31,978 nt of DNA from RFPW01 sp040401595 (GTDB taxonomy: Bacteria; Pseudomonadota; Gammaproteobacteria; Burkholderiales; Burkholderiaceae_E). Numbering within the stretch: the first letter of the stretch is position 1; the number at the start of each line of letters is the position of its first letter. A model generated the notes under the pieces. The model saw only the letters and a program-made list of their open reading frames with translations. It did not search any database and was not told the origin of the DNA. Shown piece by piece: positions 31,857-31,978 of this stretch. The DNA is taken from positions 1-31,978 of the forward strand of contig JBBAOE010000031.1 in NCBI GenBank assembly GCA_040401595.1, written 5' to 3'. Made by a program: the position numbers and the translations under genes.

Positions 31857-31978
31857 TCATGGTTCGTCACGAACCACAAGGTTGGCCAACGAACAGACTT
31901 CGCTGCGTAACGCAGGGAAACTGAGCAAACCGTCCTTCAGCGCCATCAGCTGTTTGGCGTTGAGTGAATCGCCCCGGG
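31857..31978 (-). CDS. C-terminal end of an unidentified protein, cut by the window edge
   Basis: The minus strand is open from the window edge and ends at a TGA at 31857-31859. The visible residues are RGDSLNAKQLMALKDGLLSF, then PALRSEVCSLANLVVRDEP. This is too short to assign. The frame may not be coding; no motif supports a family. The following 150 bp up to the Spy-like start hold nothing recognisable. Confidence 0.3.
   Translation of the reverse strand, partial: RGDSLNAKQLMALKDGLLSFPALRSEVCSLANLVVRDEP
31861..31875. repeat. Near-perfect palindrome
   Basis: GGTTCGT-C-ACGAACC is a 7-bp inverted repeat around one central base, overlapping the 3' end of the partial frame at the window edge. 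It could be an operator half-site pair or the base of a small stem; a 1-nt loop is too tight for a hairpin, so protein binding is the more natural reading. Confidence 0.45.

Overview
The window reads as a chromosomal segment of a betaproteobacterium, most likely Burkholderiales-like. Most of it is GC-rich (about 60%), with dense genes on both strands and short gaps. Indicators are a Bug-type (tripartite tricarboxylate transporter) receptor relic, a bifunctional Ada-AlkA/Ogt pair, an SHP/DHC/cytochrome b set, and a YHS-headed CPC copper ATPase. This is inference from gene content; no rRNA, tRNA, phage, CRISPR array or intact transposase was seen. The assembly has one 100-N gap, at 30531-30630, inside a coding tandem repeat.

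Layout. 1-3.6 kb: a truncated, secreted-looking methyltransferase; a minus-strand set of PaaI-type thioesterase, small membrane protein and secreted SRPBCC protein; and an unrecognised membrane/zinc-ribbon protein. 3.6-5.9 kb: a gene graveyard around one intact metallophosphoesterase, holding a Bug receptor fragment, a HigB toxin scrap, a FitA-like antitoxin with a nonsense codon, a FitB-like toxin reduced to its two ends, and the frameshifted C-terminal part of a Gfo/Idh/MocA oxidoreductase. 6-11 kb: secreted phytase-like esterase, HD-domain metalloprotein, CBS-pair protein, Tat-exported metallo-beta-lactamase-fold (MBL) protein and a SCO protein. 11.1-13.1 kb: alkylation-repair operon (Ada-AlkA overlapping Ogt). 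13.3-15.4 kb: a c/b cytochrome module: SHP-like monohaem protein, dihaem DHC, and a cytochrome b561 domain fused to a second DHC domain, followed by a PhoD phosphatase relic.

15.8-21.4 kb looks like a light/oxidative-stress neighbourhood: a photolyase-type FAD protein without the N-terminal antenna domain, a glycine-rich exported protein, a TIGR03643/DUF2805 protein, two DUF427 proteins, EgtB (ergothioneine synthesis) and an SDR. The small DUF427 gene and egtB (about 18.05-19.7 kb) are clearly more AT-rich than their surroundings and may have been acquired together. 21.5-25.4 kb: exported MBL protein, MlaA lipoprotein with a coupled GNAT acetyltransferase, SRPBCC protein and a DUF1080 lipoprotein. 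25.8-31.7 kb: metal-related genes: a broken SodC, a DUF411 copper-site protein, a VOC protein, a GYD-domain pseudogene, a Cu+-type P-ATPase, a tiny membrane peptide and a Met/Gly-rich Spy-like periplasmic protein.

The most striking theme is the number of relics. Three genes (FitB, PhoD, SodC) keep a recognisable upstream part and a recognisable C-terminal part after loss of the middle, and three others carry single nonsense or frameshift lesions. The second theme is repeat growth inside or beside genes: 9-bp units in a signal peptide, 18-bp units in a Gly-rich protein, 12-bp units in the ATPase linker and 16-bp units in two intergenic gaps.
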